Shown: positions 46,659-56,900 of the stretch, piece by piece | Layout of the letters: every line of letters begins with the position of its first letter | Numbering within the stretch: the stretch's first letter is position 1 | DNA from: Mesostigma viride | Taxonomy: Eukaryota; Streptophyta; Mesostigmatophyceae; Mesostigmatales; Mesostigmataceae | Assembly (NCBI GenBank): GCA_009746045.1 | Contig: RPFO01000181.1 | Span: forward strand, 36,414 to 100,413 | Length of the DNA: 64,000 bases | Direction of reading: 5' to 3' | Position numbers and translations under genes: made by a program | Notes under the pieces: model-generated | What the model was told of the DNA's origin: nothing | Seen by the model: the letters and a program-made list of their open reading frames with translations, nothing else | Databases searched by the model: none

Positions 46659-47449
46659 ATGGCGGAGACGGGCGAGCTGGAATCTTCGACCCGCGCTGCG
46701 ATTGCCTGCGTGGCAGCAAACGTACTTAACCGGGCTCGCGAGATCCACGGATGGGTACGGCAGCACGAGAAGCGCCTGGGTCGCCAGTTTGCGGTTTTGG
46801 TCGTGTATGACTCGTTCGCCTCAGTAGGACGACAGATTAATCTCCAGTTGCTGGACATGTACTTCGCCTTGGCTGGCGGATTCTACAAGCCCACGCCGGC
46901 GGATCGGGTTCCACTCAATCGAGACGTCGAGTTTCGACTTTTGGTGTCGTATGTCGGAAAGGTTGGGTGGGACCAGTGGGAGAAAGACCAGTGGGGGAAA
47001 TTTCCAGACGCGAGTGAGGCGCAGCCGAGATTGACCGTATCGGCGAGAGTAGAGGGGGGGGGTTTGAAGGTTTCCATTTTACATTCGGGAATTCCGAGTC
47101 CGTGAAATTGACGTTTTCACGGATGATCGTTCTCCCGGGGGTGGGAGGGCCGATGCTGGGCTCGCTTCCAAAGTGTTGCTCGAATCAGGCGTGCTCTGTG
47201 ATGGAGGGTGTCCACCGCAAGTGCGGGGGTTGTCGAGACGTCCGGTATTGTGCTGCCGAATGCCAGCGTGCGGACTGGGAGGAACACAAGAAGTGGTGTA
47301 ACAAGTATCGTGAGGCGAGAAAGTCTCTCAGCACTATGCACGGCGACGTTACAGACAGCTGGTCTGGTGTCAATTTGGCCGGACTTGTAATTCGGATGGG
47401 GGGTGAAGTGCATTTCAAGTTCAAAGGTGAAATGTTCAAGGTTTTTTGA
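46659..47449 (+). pseudogene. MYND zinc-finger protein, paralogue 2, frame broken at a G9 run
   Basis: The first frame (46,659-47,105) encodes the same N-terminal domain as the gene at 41,515: GRQFAVLVVYDSF, LLDMYF, VEFRLLVSY. At the run of nine G near 47,053-47,062 the homologous reading moves to the next frame, giving FHFTFGNSESVKLTF and the MYND finger CCSNQAC..CGGCRDVRYCAAECQRADWEEHKKWC, ending at 47,449. One extra G would join them into 263 residues, close to the 258 of paralogue 1. All eight metal ligands are kept, which argues for recent loss, an assembly error or recoding rather than an old pseudogene. There is no spacer promoter region: the 207-bp array ends 39 bp upstream. Confidence 0.7.
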
Positions 47450-47479
47450 GGGGACTAAATCGTACCCCAGGGCGATTTG

Positions 47480-48752
47480 TGAGGCGATGTCCGCGCTGGG
47501 GGAACAGTACCCCTGTTCGACTGCGTGAGGGGAATGGATTCTGCGACTTGTGAAATTTTGGGTGTGATTTTCTTGCGCCAACGGCCGTTGGAACTTGCAA
47601 ATTAGGGTTTGATTTTCTTTGCAACCGGAAGTAGGGTGTGGTTTGCCACGTGGCACCATGGATGTAATTAATAAATGCATAATAAAACATTTTTCGTGCG
47701 CCAACGGCCGTTGGAGACTGAAAACTAGTGTGTGATTTGTGCGCGTAATAAATCTTAAAATTCTTGTTGTTTTTTCAAGCCAACGGCCGTTGACGGTGAG
47801 AAATGTATATCAAACGGTGTCGGTGGGTTGCAGATGACGTTCTACAGGACGGAGGGGGGCGAGTGGATCAACTTGGAAGACAGGCTTCTGGGAGTGGTTA
47901 AGAGCGCGCTCAGGCTTCTGCCGGACATTAAGCTGGATTTTAAGCCCAAGGAGGGTGAAAGGTCTCTTTTGAAACCGGATGTCGCGAAGGCCGCGGCTCT
48001 TGTTTTCAATATCGAGGGTCGGGGACTCCCAAACCCGACCGTAGAGCCATTTGAGGAGGTGCTTGTGAGGTGTGGTGCTATAAGGCCCTATGATCCATCA
48101 ATACCCAGCCCAATTTGTTTTCAGTCGATCGATGCTGATGGTAATGAAAGTTGGATACAGATGACGCGGCCATATGAGAGGGGAGAAGGGTTTAAGGGTT
48201 TAGGGGAGGTGGGACGGTTCGAATGGGTCATCTTGAAGGACGGCAAGTACTTCAAGCATCACACTGACCTGATCATCGACCGGCTGTTCGTGTCTGCTGG
48301 AGATTGCATGTTCTGGTTGAGGGAATACGTGCATGAGTGGGGACCCGACGGTGTTGACGAGTTTGAGAAAGCGGTTCGTGAGGTGATGTCCGCGCTGGGG
48401 CAGGAGTACAAGTTCGAGTGCGTGACTGACGCGAATCGATTATGCGACTGAAGTGTTGGGTGTGATTTTCTTTGCGCCAACGGCCGTTGGAACCTGCAAA
48501 TTAGGGTTTGATTTTCTTTGCGCCAACGGCCGTTGGCAGCTGGAAAGTTGGGTGTGATTCGCCACGTGGCACTATGGATGTAATCAATAAATGCATAATA
48601 AAAATTTTTTTCGTGCATTTTTCGTGCGCCAACGGCCGTTGGAGGCTGGAAAATGGTGTGATTTTCGTGCGAGTAATAAATCATTCTTGTTGTTTCAAGC
48701 CAACGGCCGTTGACGGTGAGAAATGTGTATCAAACGGTGTTGGTGGTCGCAG
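47480..48752. repeat. Segmental duplication of a terminator-to-start cassette
   Basis: 47,480-47,833 and about 48,380-48,752 are homologous (offset about 900 bp). Both contain GATGTCCGCGCTGGGG, GGGTGTGATTTTCTTTGCGCC-like sequence, palindromes, CGCCACGTGGCAC, AATAAATGCATAATAAA, CAACGGCCGTTGACGGTGAG and TATCAAACGGTGT, and both end in CAG directly before an ATG. The first copy thus starts with the 3' end of a relative of the 47,834 gene, and the same cassette precedes two different genes. Confidence 0.85.
47834..48451 (+). CDS. Orphan protein, 205 residues
   Basis: Starts at ATG 47,834 immediately after TTGCAG, a likely acceptor of a 5'-leader intron or trans-splice site. It contains WINLEDRLLGVVKSALRL, a GEVGRFEWVILKDGKYF segment and an amphipathic C-terminal helix (DEFEKAVREVMSALGQEY). 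It has no zinc motif, signal peptide or membrane segment. A decayed copy of its last 20 codons lies after the preceding MYND gene, so it belongs to a duplicated family. I do not recognise the fold. Confidence 0.55.
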   Translation: MTFYRTEGGEWINLEDRLLGVVKSALRLLPDIKLDFKPKEGERSLLKPDVAKAAALVFNIEGRGLPNPTVEPFEEVLVRCGAIRPYDPSIPSPICFQSIDADGNESWIQMTRPYERGEGFKGLGEVGRFEWVILKDGKYFKHHTDLIIDRLFVSAGDCMFWLREYVHEWGPDGVDEFEKAVREVMSALGQEYKFECVTDANRLCD

Positions 48753-49534
48753 ATGGCGGTCAAATGCACGGTTGCGTGGTGCCAGGAAGCGAGAGCAGGA
48801 GGGGATGACTTGTGCGTGCGTCATGTCAGCGTGCGAACGGGAATGGCAGGGAGGGTGAAGGATTTGTTTGCAAAAAAGGGGGGTGTATCGCCCGGGATTG
48901 CCAGCTTCCATTCGGGACGGATTGCATGCCTTTTTGTGATGGACACGCCAAGTTGTCAGGGGAGATGCAAGAGGTGATCAAAGGAGGCTTGTTGTTTGTG
49001 CATGGCGAGTCCAGTGCTGGTGAAGGACCTCTTGTCCTGAGTTTTGAGGTGGACAGTGCTGGAAGTCTGGAAAGAATGGCGGTCAGGTCGCGGGAATGGA
49101 TGTTGAATCACCCTGACTTTGACTCGTATGCCTACTGCCAAGGTTTCGGGGACGCCGTTTTTACATGGATGCTGTGCTCGGAGGATGACGTGCATGCGAT
49201 TGTTTCGCATGACGACTTGGATATCGCAGGCGCCATGGGCGCAGACCTGTTGTTGTATTTCATGATTGGATGGGGTTGCGGATTTTTGGAAGGTGATTGG
49301 TGGGTCCCGCACCTCGCAAGGCTTACTTTTGCGGTCGGCGAATTGCCTGTACCTGTTGAAGTCTCAAAAACTCGTGTGGAGATGGCTGCCGTTCTGGCAT
49401 CGGGGGTTAAGCGCCAAGCCCGATTTGCCATGACCGTTGTTGCTGATGCTGAGGGGGAGGAAATTGAAAAGGTCGTGGAAAGGGTCGTCCTGGCCTCTGC
49501 TTTGGTGGAGAGAGCAAGGAATGCATGCGACTAG
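48753..49534 (+). CDS. C/H-module protein A, frame broken at a G6 run
   Basis: ATG 48,753 follows CGCAG directly. The first frame gives a module C-x4-C-x9-C-x2-H (CTVAWCQEARAGGDDLCVRH). At AAAAAAGGGGGG (48,882-48,893) the open frame moves by one, as if a G were missing, and continues with a second module (CIARDC..FCDGH) and a 200-residue region to the stop at 49,534. Joined, it is about 260 residues. The Cys/His spacing resembles small plant zinc modules of the C-x4-5-C-x8-9-C-x2-H kind (inference). The larger domain contains WMLNHPDFDSYAYCQGFG and ends VVERVVLASALVERARN. Its upstream cassette is a copy of the one before the 47,834 gene. Confidence 0.55.
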
Positions 49535-49605
49535 GTGTTTTTGGTCGCCAACGGCCGTTGGACTTGCAAAATGTCCTGTGAGCTGAGTCCGTTTCTTAAC
49601 TTGCC

Positions 49606-49950
49606 ATGGACGTCGGTTGTGCAGGGGCAGGGTGTAGGATGGAGTGCGGAAAAGAAGGAAAGGAAGGGGGGGAGACTACAAAGGAAAACCTGATAGAGAT
49701 TGTGGAGGCCGAACTGGAAGACCTGCCCGATCTGGTTCTCGAAGAGGACGGGCAATTGCACGCTGAACGTCTTGATGGCGTGGGCATGATGATGTCGGAG
49801 GTTGATGGGTATGGTGGAATTGCTAAAGGTGTATTGCGTAAATTGAGGCGTGAGGAGGATGTGGGGACTCCGGCTCATGTTTTGGTCAGTTTTATGAACG
49901 ACAATTGGGGTCGAATGCAACCCACTAAAGATGGGGAGGATGTTGACTAG
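49606..49950 (+). CDS. Short acidic protein, possible relative of the C/H-module family
   Basis: 114 residues from ATG 49,606 (MDVGCAGAGCRMECGKEG). Only the first half of a Cys module is present. The rest is acidic (VEAELEDLPDLVLEEDGQ), and the C-terminal VSFMNDNWGRMQP is of unknown type. It lies 71 bp after the previous stop, with one palindrome (49,549) between them. It may be a truncated family member or an exon, as GTGCAG inside the first codons could be an acceptor. Confidence 0.4.
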   Translation: MDVGCAGAGCRMECGKEGKEGGETTKENLIEIVEAELEDLPDLVLEEDGQLHAERLDGVGMMMSEVDGYGGIAKGVLRKLRREEDVGTPAHVLVSFMNDNWGRMQPTKDGEDVD

Positions 49951-50144
49951 AATGTGATTTTAGGATGAATGTAAATTTATTTAATAAAGAAGAATCATTT
50001 GGAAAAAATCGCCTGATGGTGTCAAGTTTTGTGCGTCTAAGGCCAACGGCCGTTGGGATGTGTGGAATTTAACAGGGCCAACGGCCGTTGACCCTGCTGA
50101 ATGCGTGCGTTTGCGGGTGGTGTAAAAAATATCGATGTGCACAG

Positions 50145-50618
50145 ATGGACCCCATTCGATGCGAACATCCGGATTGTCAATGGGAAGGAATGCCGACGGA
50201 CAGCGAGTGGTTCTGTCCCAAGCATTCTGACGTATGGGGGGCGTTGTTTGCCGAAATCGAGAGCGGGCTGATGACGATTGACCGTCACATCGTGACGAAA
50301 AAGTGGAAGCCTTGGCCCAACAACATGGTTTTGGTCTTGTACTATGTTGACAAGAAGCCTCGATTCATGCTGCGTGATGCAGAGTGGGTGATAGAGGAGG
50401 TGGGACAGATGCGACCTGGAGAGGGGATAGGCGGAGAGGACAAGCCGCCAAGGCATGTGTGGGCTTACATGGGAGACCATCCCGACTGTCCAACGGCCAA
50501 AGTGTGGCATGATATGGGAAGGGACCTGGCCACGGAGTCCGCGTATGAGTGCGCGCGACTCGTGACAGCGCTCTTGAAGGGGGAGGTGAAAGACCTGATG
50601 CGCAAGGGGGGGTGGTAG
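50145..50618 (+). CDS. C/H-module protein B
   Basis: 157 residues from ATG 50,145, which directly follows GTGCACAG; the frame is open further upstream to 50,088. A single module near the N-terminus reads CEHPDCQWEG..WFCPKH (C-x4-C, then C-x2-H). Downstream are TKKWKPWPNNMVLVLYYVD and RHVWAYMGDHPDCP, then a helix with a KGEVKDLMRKGGW end. The layout parallels the genes at 48,753 and 50,943, but the protein is shorter, with one module. The palindromes at 50,042 and 50,077 lie just upstream. Confidence 0.6.
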   Translation: MDPIRCEHPDCQWEGMPTDSEWFCPKHSDVWGALFAEIESGLMTIDRHIVTKKWKPWPNNMVLVLYYVDKKPRFMLRDAEWVIEEVGQMRPGEGIGGEDKPPRHVWAYMGDHPDCPTAKVWHDMGRDLATESAYECARLVTALLKGEVKDLMRKGGW

Positions 50619-50942
50619 AGCAGATTAGACAGCAGATTAGACGTGTGTGTGATTTTGATGAGGAGATTGATGAGAAGCCGGCAAAGAGGGGCAGGATGGA
50701 CAGAATTGCTCAGTAAGAAAGAGAGGGAGAAAATATGATTTGATTAATCTGATGCGTGTAATTGAAACTAATTTATTTTGTCTCATAAAACTTCTTTGAA
50801 CGGACCTTCTTTGAACCAACAATTATTGCACAAAAAGACTAGATTGAGAATTGTGTGAGAAAGACGCCAGAGGGGGTTCTGACGGTGCTCATTGCCCCTG
50901 TTATACAATGGCTGCTGTATGGGACTCATGGCAATTGCGCAG

Positions 50943-51721
50943 ATGGCAACGAAATGCAAAATCTGTACGGAGCCCGTAAGGGTCGAGGGACTGTGCGCGG
51001 AACATTACAAGTTCCTACAAGCGCACGACCTCGAGTACCAAATGCCAAGGATCCATACGGGGGGTGTGGATTTCTTAGATGTGATAGACCACTGGAGGGA
51101 TTGGATGTGTATTGCAAGACACATCTACCTTTTGCCGAGAAGTTGGAGGACGTGTGCGCTCGTGGGATCGCATACGTAGCAAGTTTGCAGATGTTGATGG
51201 GGAAGACCGGAATGACACGCTCGGTCCTCCACTTCACGGCAACGCACACTGGGGAACGGAAAGTTGAGCTGGTGCGCCTCGACAGGCAGGGACTCGAGAT
51301 TTTGGCAGAGGGGGACAGCGCGTACGGGTTTGCTCATGGGCATAACGTTACCATGGGGGATTCCTTGCAGGGTGTGGCGCGTGAATGCGCGTACACCTTG
51401 ATGACGAATAGGATTTGTGGAAGCACAAAGACTGCACAAGGATATTTTGGAGGCTCTTCTTGCCGCAGAGCCGGTGGGACTGCCGAGAGGCCTGAGGAGC
51501 GGGACCGTTTGATCAGGATGGTGGTGAAGGCGGATATAGATGCAGATGTGGAGGCCGCAAAGGCGAAGGCAGAGGAAGCGCGTCGTGCAAAGGAGGAATC
51601 GGATCAAGAACTGTTGGAGAAGATGCAGAGCTCCAACAAAATTTTGCATCGTTTGGGGATGGCGGACGTCGCTTATGCATGCGAGTCCGGGAAGGGGAAG
51701 AAACAAAAGAGGAAAAGATAA
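50943..51721 (+). CDS. C/H-module protein C, frame broken at a G6 run
   Basis: ATG 50,943 follows TTGCGCAG directly. The first frame gives CKICTEPVRVEGLCAEH (C-x2-C-x9-C-x2-H). At ACGGGGGGTGT (51,058-51,067) the frame moves by one, as if a G were missing, into a second module (CGFLRCDRPLEGLDVYCKTH). A 130-residue domain follows (MTRSVLHFTATHTGERKVEL, DSLQGVARECAYTLM), then an Ala/Glu/Lys coiled coil (VEAAKAKAEEARRAKEESD) and a basic tail (KGKKQKRKR) that may be a nuclear signal. Joined, it is about 259 residues, nearly the same as protein A. The position of the break between two modules is the same in both genes. Confidence 0.6.
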
Positions 51722-51955
51722 TAATGGGAATGGTCGCCCACTGTTCTTGTCACAGAAATGCTTTTGTTAATGCTGGCGAACTTGGGACGGTCTTCCGTAT
51801 TTCAACATTTCCTTGCCTTTAAAATTGATTGATGGGTAAATAATAATACTGAGCAAGCCTTCCATTTTATGTGTCTGTGGTCATACAATTTCGTTATTGT
51901 TTCAACCCTTGCAACGAGGTTTTTCTTGTCCCATGCATGTAAGTCTCAACCTTGG
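51722..51955. other. Spacer, no gene seen
   Basis: AT-rich non-coding sequence between C/H-module gene C and the plastid-derived fragment. There are no palindromes or repeats. Confidence 0.6.
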
Positions 51956-52474
51956 TGTCATGGAACTGCTTGTCTTTGCATATTACAACCCATTAATGCT
52001 CGGATTGCATCATCATGTTCCACCAAGGGAATAAATGAAGTAGCTATTGAAGCTTGCGTTGGAGAAATCCCCAAATAATCGACTTCTTCTGCTTTACTAC
52101 TAAATTCTGGTTTATATCGCACATGAACATAATTATTTTCAACACTAGAGTAACAAGAAAGTAATAAATATTCTGGGGCGAATTTAAATTGATCTTGTTG
52201 ATGTGGAGGTATAAAAATAGGTATTTCACTTTTAATTACTTGATTTTTTTGTAATGTATAAAAAGGACAAGAAAACATATTCATTTACTTTACTATGCGT
52301 AGCTAAAGATCCAATTAAACCGGTATTCGGCCCTTCTGGCGTTTGTATAGGACCATAATGACTAGGATGTATATCATGTAACGTGCGTGTTTGCAAGTTG
52401 GCCGTTGACACTCTACGACGGAGCCAATTTTCGGAAGAACCTGCCTCATTTATGAATGCATCGACTGTGTGCAT
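51956..52474 (-). pseudogene. rpoB: Nuclear fragment of plastid rpoB
   Basis: On the minus strand, 52,474 to about 52,285 encodes DIHPSHYG and [17 protein letters not shown], highly conserved in the RNA polymerase beta subunit. From about 52,284 to 51,958, in another frame, come [12 protein letters not shown] and [20 protein letters not shown], the following conserved blocks. The copy has a frameshift near 52,284, lacks the three residues normally between HYG and PI(E/Q)TPEG, and stops just after QAVP. It is AT-rich, unlike the GC-rich nuclear genes around it, and has no start. It is therefore a decayed plastid-to-nucleus transfer (NUPT), not a working gene. Upstream residues (52,474-52,420) only loosely fit rpoB, so the right border is uncertain. 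Confidence 0.85.
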
Positions 52475-52544
52475 AAATTGTGATCATTGAATTGAACAAA
52501 AAAATTCTCTTATTGCCCCAATCATGGCTATTCTCTTAATGCCC

Positions 52545-52935
52545 TATCATGGCTATTTGTTTGTGTATGTTTTGCCCATGTTATTACATTAATGGCATGA
52601 TGTTGTGGATTGCTCTATCTATGATGGTTGTTCGTTTGTGTATGCTTTGCCCATGTTGTTACAGTAATGGCATGATGTTGTGGATTGCTAGCTCAATCTA
52701 TGATGGTTGTTCGTTTGTGTATGCTTTGCCCATGTTGTTACAGTAATGGCATAATGTTGTGGATTGCTAGCTCAATCTATGATGGTTGTTCGTTTGTGTA
52801 TGCTTTGCCCATGTTGTTACAGTAATGGCATGATTTTCTGGATTGTTAGCTCAATCTATGATGGTTGTTCGTTTGTGTATGCTTTGCCCATGTTGTTACA
52901 GTAATGGCATGATTTTGTGGATTGCTCAACCTATG
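52545..52935. repeat. 70-80-bp tandem repeat, five copies
   Basis: Units contain TGTGTATGCTTTGCCCATGT, TGTTACAGTAATGGCATGAT and GTGGATTGCTAGCTCAATCT. The first copy is the most diverged. The array lies just right of the rpoB fragment. Confidence 0.85.
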
Positions 52936-52960
52936 AGGGTTTGGTTGTTTGTGTATGTTT

Positions 52961-53608
52961 TGCGCGCAGATCACAATGGATTGCACCATCTGCCGCAGCA
53001 AGCGAAGCCCCCTTACTGGTTCCAAGATCTTATCCTGGATGCCAAGCAGGCTGGCGAAGGGTATCCCAGTACGTACTTTGAAACTTGATGCCGCAAAACA
53101 ACTACAACTTCGTTTTAACCCTTTAGCCGTTTTGAGTGATATTTACAGCGGACATTACATTTTTGTTGCTACGGGATGAGAATTGAGCTTTGTAATGCTA
53201 GCAGGTGTCACAAACCAAACTGTCCGCTATTTGTAGTGGGCATTTATTGTTAGAGCTTGCAGCTGGGTCCCTGCTCCTCCACATGCAACCTTGGTGTTCA
53301 TGAGCCCTTTACTAGCTTCCTTTCTGTCAGGGGGTGCTATATTTGGCACCCATAGGACATTGCAATATGACCAATGACATGACCCCCAAGGTGGTGAATA
53401 TATGTGTGTGCTTGTGTCCTATAATGGACCATAACTAACTATTAGGTTGGTTTGTGGACATTATCATGGAAAGTGACCATTGCCCGGTTTTTATAGCGGG
53501 CAGTTGGACACGGTTTTAAGGGTTGACCTATTAGCTTTGTCAGGTGTGTGTGCTGCACCGCACCGCTTGCTAACATATTCGGCGGATTTCTTCTTTGTCG
53601 TCTGCGTG
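52961..53608 (+). other. Mostly non-coding; possible remnant of a C/H-module exon
   Basis: GCGCGCAG at 52,961 is followed by ATG 52,977 and MDCTICRSKRSPLTGSK, which resembles the CxxC start of the C/H-module genes but lacks the second half. The alternative frame (PPYWFQDLILDAKQAGEGYP) also looks protein-like, so one of the two may be an exon. From 53,090 to 53,590 I see no gene. Confidence 0.3.
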
Positions 53609-53914
53609 TCACAGCGTGCTTGTACGCACAACCACCCGCGTTCCCCTCCGCCGGCGCCCCCGCCGCCGGGCTCTCCGCCGCCACCGGTGTTGCCCCCTCC
53701 CGCCGCCGGCCCTTCCGCGCCGTCGGAAGCTGCAGCGGCAGCACAGCAAATGCCCCCTCCCCCCGCACCATCGTCGGGGCAAGAGGCGCGCGGCGCTCAT
53801 GCAGCAAAGGCGGCGAAGGAGCGGAGGAAATCGGCGGCTTCTGGGTCATCGGGTTCCGATGCCGCGACGGCAGCAACTGGAAAAGCAACCCACCACACAC
53901 TGCCAGCTGTCCGG
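53609..53914 (+). CDS. Predicted Pro/Ala-rich exon of a large gene (exon A)
   Basis: Between a CACAG acceptor near 53,608 and the donor CGG|GTAGGT at 53,915, one frame reads as a Pro-rich, Ala-rich, then basic segment (PPPAPPPPGSPPPP, AHAAKAAKERRKSAASG). The exon ends in phase 0. The next good exon, at 57,823, starts in phase 0 after ATCAG, so the two can be spliced with removal of a 3,908-bp intron holding the TTGTCC array. The other two frames are also open here, so the frame choice rests on phase and composition only. No start codon could be placed. Confidence 0.4.
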
Positions 53915-53952
53915 GTAGGTGTTACGCACAAGGATGTGATTTTCTTGCGCCA

Positions 53953-56900
53953 TCCTTGTCCTTGTCCTTGTCCTTGTCCTTGTCCTTGTCCTTGTCCTTG
54001 TCCTTGTCCTTGTCCTTGTCCTTGTCCTTGTCCTTGTCCTTGTCCTTGTCCTTGTCCTTGTCCTTGTCCTTGTCCTTGTCCTTGTCCTTGTCCTTGTCCT
54101 TGTCCTTGTCCTTGTCCTTGTCCTTGTCCTTGTCCTTGTCCTTGTCCTTGTCCTTGTCCTTGTCCTTGTCCTTGTCCTTGTCCTTGTCCTTGTCCTTGTC
54201 CTTGTCCTTGTCCTTGTCCTTGTCCTTGTCCTTGTCCTTGTCCTTGTCCTTGTCCTTGTCCTTGTCCTTGTCCTTGTCCTTGTCCTTGTCCTTGTCCTTG
54301 TCCTTGTCCTTGTCCTTGTCCTTGTCCTTGTCCTTGTCCTTGTCCTTGTCCTTGTCCTTGTCCTTGTCCTTGTCCTTGTCCTTGTCCTTGTCCTTGTCCT
54401 TGTCCTTGTCCTTGTCCTTGTCCTTGTCCTTGTCCTTGTCCTTGTCCTTGTCCTTGTCCTTGTCCTTGTCCTTGTCCTTGTCCTTGTCCTTGTCCTTGTC
54501 CTTGTCCTTGTCCTTGTCCTTGTCCTTGTCCTTGTCCTTGTCCTTGTCCTTGTCCTTGTCCTTGTCCTTGTCCTTGTCCTTGTCCTCCTGTCCTTGTCCT
54601 TGTCCTTGTCCTTGTCCTTGTCCTTGTCCTTGTCCTTGTCCTTGTCCTTGTCCTTGTCCTTGTCCTTGTCCTTGTCCTTGTCCTTGTCCTTGTCCTTGTC
54701 CTTGTCCTTGTCCTTGTCCTTGTCCTTGTCCTTGTCCTTGTCCTTGTCCTTGTCCTTGTCCTTGTCCTTGTCCTTGTCCTTGTCCTTGTCCTTGTCCTTG
54801 TCCTTGTCCTTGTCCTTGTCCTTGTCCTTGTCCTTGTCCTTGTCCTTGTCCTTGTCCTTGTCCTTGTCCTTGTCCTTGTCCTTGTCCTTGTCCTTGTCCT
54901 TGTCCTTGTCCTTGTCCTTGTCCTTGTCCTTGTCCTTGTCCTTGTCCTTGTCCTTGTCCTTGTCCTTGTCCTTGTCCTTGTCCTTGTCCTTGTCCTTGTC
55001 CTTGTCCTTGTCCTTGTCCTTGTCCTTGTCCTTGTCCTTGTCCTTGTCCTTGTCCTTGTCCTTGTCCTTGTCCTTGTCCTTGTCCTTGTCCTTGTCCTTG
55101 TCCTTGTCCTTGTCCTTGTCCTTGTCCTTGTCCTTGTCCTTGTCCTTGTCCTTGTCCTTGTCCTTGTCCTTGTCCTTGTCCTTGTCCTTGTCCTTGTCCT
55201 TGTCCTTGTCCTTGTCCTTGTCCTTGTCCTTGTCCTTGTCCTTGTCCTTGTCCTTGTCCTTGTCCTTGTCCTTGTCCTTGTCCTTGTCCTTGTCCTTGTC
55301 CTTGTCCTTGTCCTTGTCCTTGTCCTTGTCCTTGTCCTTGTCCTTGTCCTTGTCCTTGTCCTTGTCCTTGTCCTTGTCCTTGTCCTTGTCCTTGTCCTTG
55401 TCCTTGTCCTTGTCCTTGTCCTTGTCCTTGTCCTTGTCCTTGTCCTTGTCCTTGTCCTTGTCCTTGTCCTTGTCCTTGTCCTTGTCCTTGTCCTTGTCCT
55501 TGTCCTCGTCCTTGTCCTTGTCCTTGTCCTTGTCCTTGTCCTTGTCCTTGTCCTTGTCCTTGTCCTTGTCCTTGTCCTTGTCCTTGTCCTTGTCCTTGTC
55601 CTTGTCCTTGTCCTTGTCCTTGTCCTTGTCCTTGTCCTTGTCCTTGTCCTCGTCCTTGTCCTTGTCCTTGTCCTTGTCCTTGTCCTTGTCCTTGTCCTTG
55701 TCCTTGTCCTTGTCCTTGTCCTTGTCCTTGTCCTTGTCCTTGTCCTTGTCCTTGTCCTTGTCCTTGTCCTTGTCCTTGTCCTTGTCCTTGTCCTTGTCCT
55801 TGTCCTTGTCCTTGTCCTTGTCCTTGTCCTTGTCCTTGTCCTTGTCCTTGTCCTTGTCCTTGTCCTTGTCCTTGTCCTTGTCCTTGTCCTTGTCCTTGTC
55901 CTTGTCCTTGTCCTTGTCCTTGTCCTTGTCCTTGTCCTTGTCCTTGTCCTTGTCCTTGTCCTTGTCCTTGTCCTTGTCCTTGTCCTTGTCCTTGTCCTTG
56001 TCCTTGTCCTTGTCCTTGTCCTTGTCCTTGTCCTTGTCCTTGTCCTTGTCCTTGTCCTTGTCCTTGTCCTTGTCCTTGTCCTTGTCCTTGTCCTTGTCCT
56101 TGTCCTTGTCCTTGTCCTTGTCCTTGTCCTTGTCCTTGTCCTTGTCCTTGTCCTTGTCCTTGTCCTTGTCCTTGTCCTTGTCCTTGTCCTTGTCCTTGTC
56201 CTTGTCCTTGTCCTTGTCCTTGTCCTTGTCCTTGTCCTTGTCCTTGTCCTTGTCCTTGTCCTTGTCCTTGTCCTTGTCCTTGTCCTTGTCCTTGTCCTTG
56301 TCCTTGTCCTTGTCCTTGTCCTTGTCCTTGTCCTTGTCCTTGTCCTTGTCCTTGTCCTTGTCCTTGTCCTTGTCCTTGTCCTTGTCCTTGTCCTTGTCCT
56401 TGTCCTTGTCCTTGTCCTTGTCCTTGTCCTTGTCCTTGTCCTTGTCCTTGTCCTTGTCCTTGTCCTTGTCCTTGTCCTTGTCCTTGTCCTTGTCCTTGTC
56501 CTTGTCCTTGTCCTTGTCCTTGTCCTTGTCCTTGTCCTTGTCCTTGTCCTTGTCCTTGTCCTTGTCCTTGTCCTTGTCCTTGTCCTTGTCCTTGTCCTTG
56601 TCCTTGTCCTTGTCCTTGTCCTTGTCCTTGTCCTTGTCCTTGTCCTTGTCCTTGTCCTTGTCCTTGTCCTTGTCCTTGTCCTTGTCCTTGTCCTTGTCCT
56701 TGTCCTTGTCCTTGTCCTTGTCCTTGTCCTTGTCCTTGTCCTTGTCCTTGTCCTTGTCCTTGTCCTTGTCCTTGTCCTTGTCCTCGTCCTTGTCCTTGTC
56801 CTTGTCCTTGTCCTTGTCCTTGTCCTCGTCCTTGTCCTTGTCCTTGTCCTTGTCCTTGTCCTTGTCCTTGTCCTTGTCCTTGTCCTTGTCCTTGTCCTTG

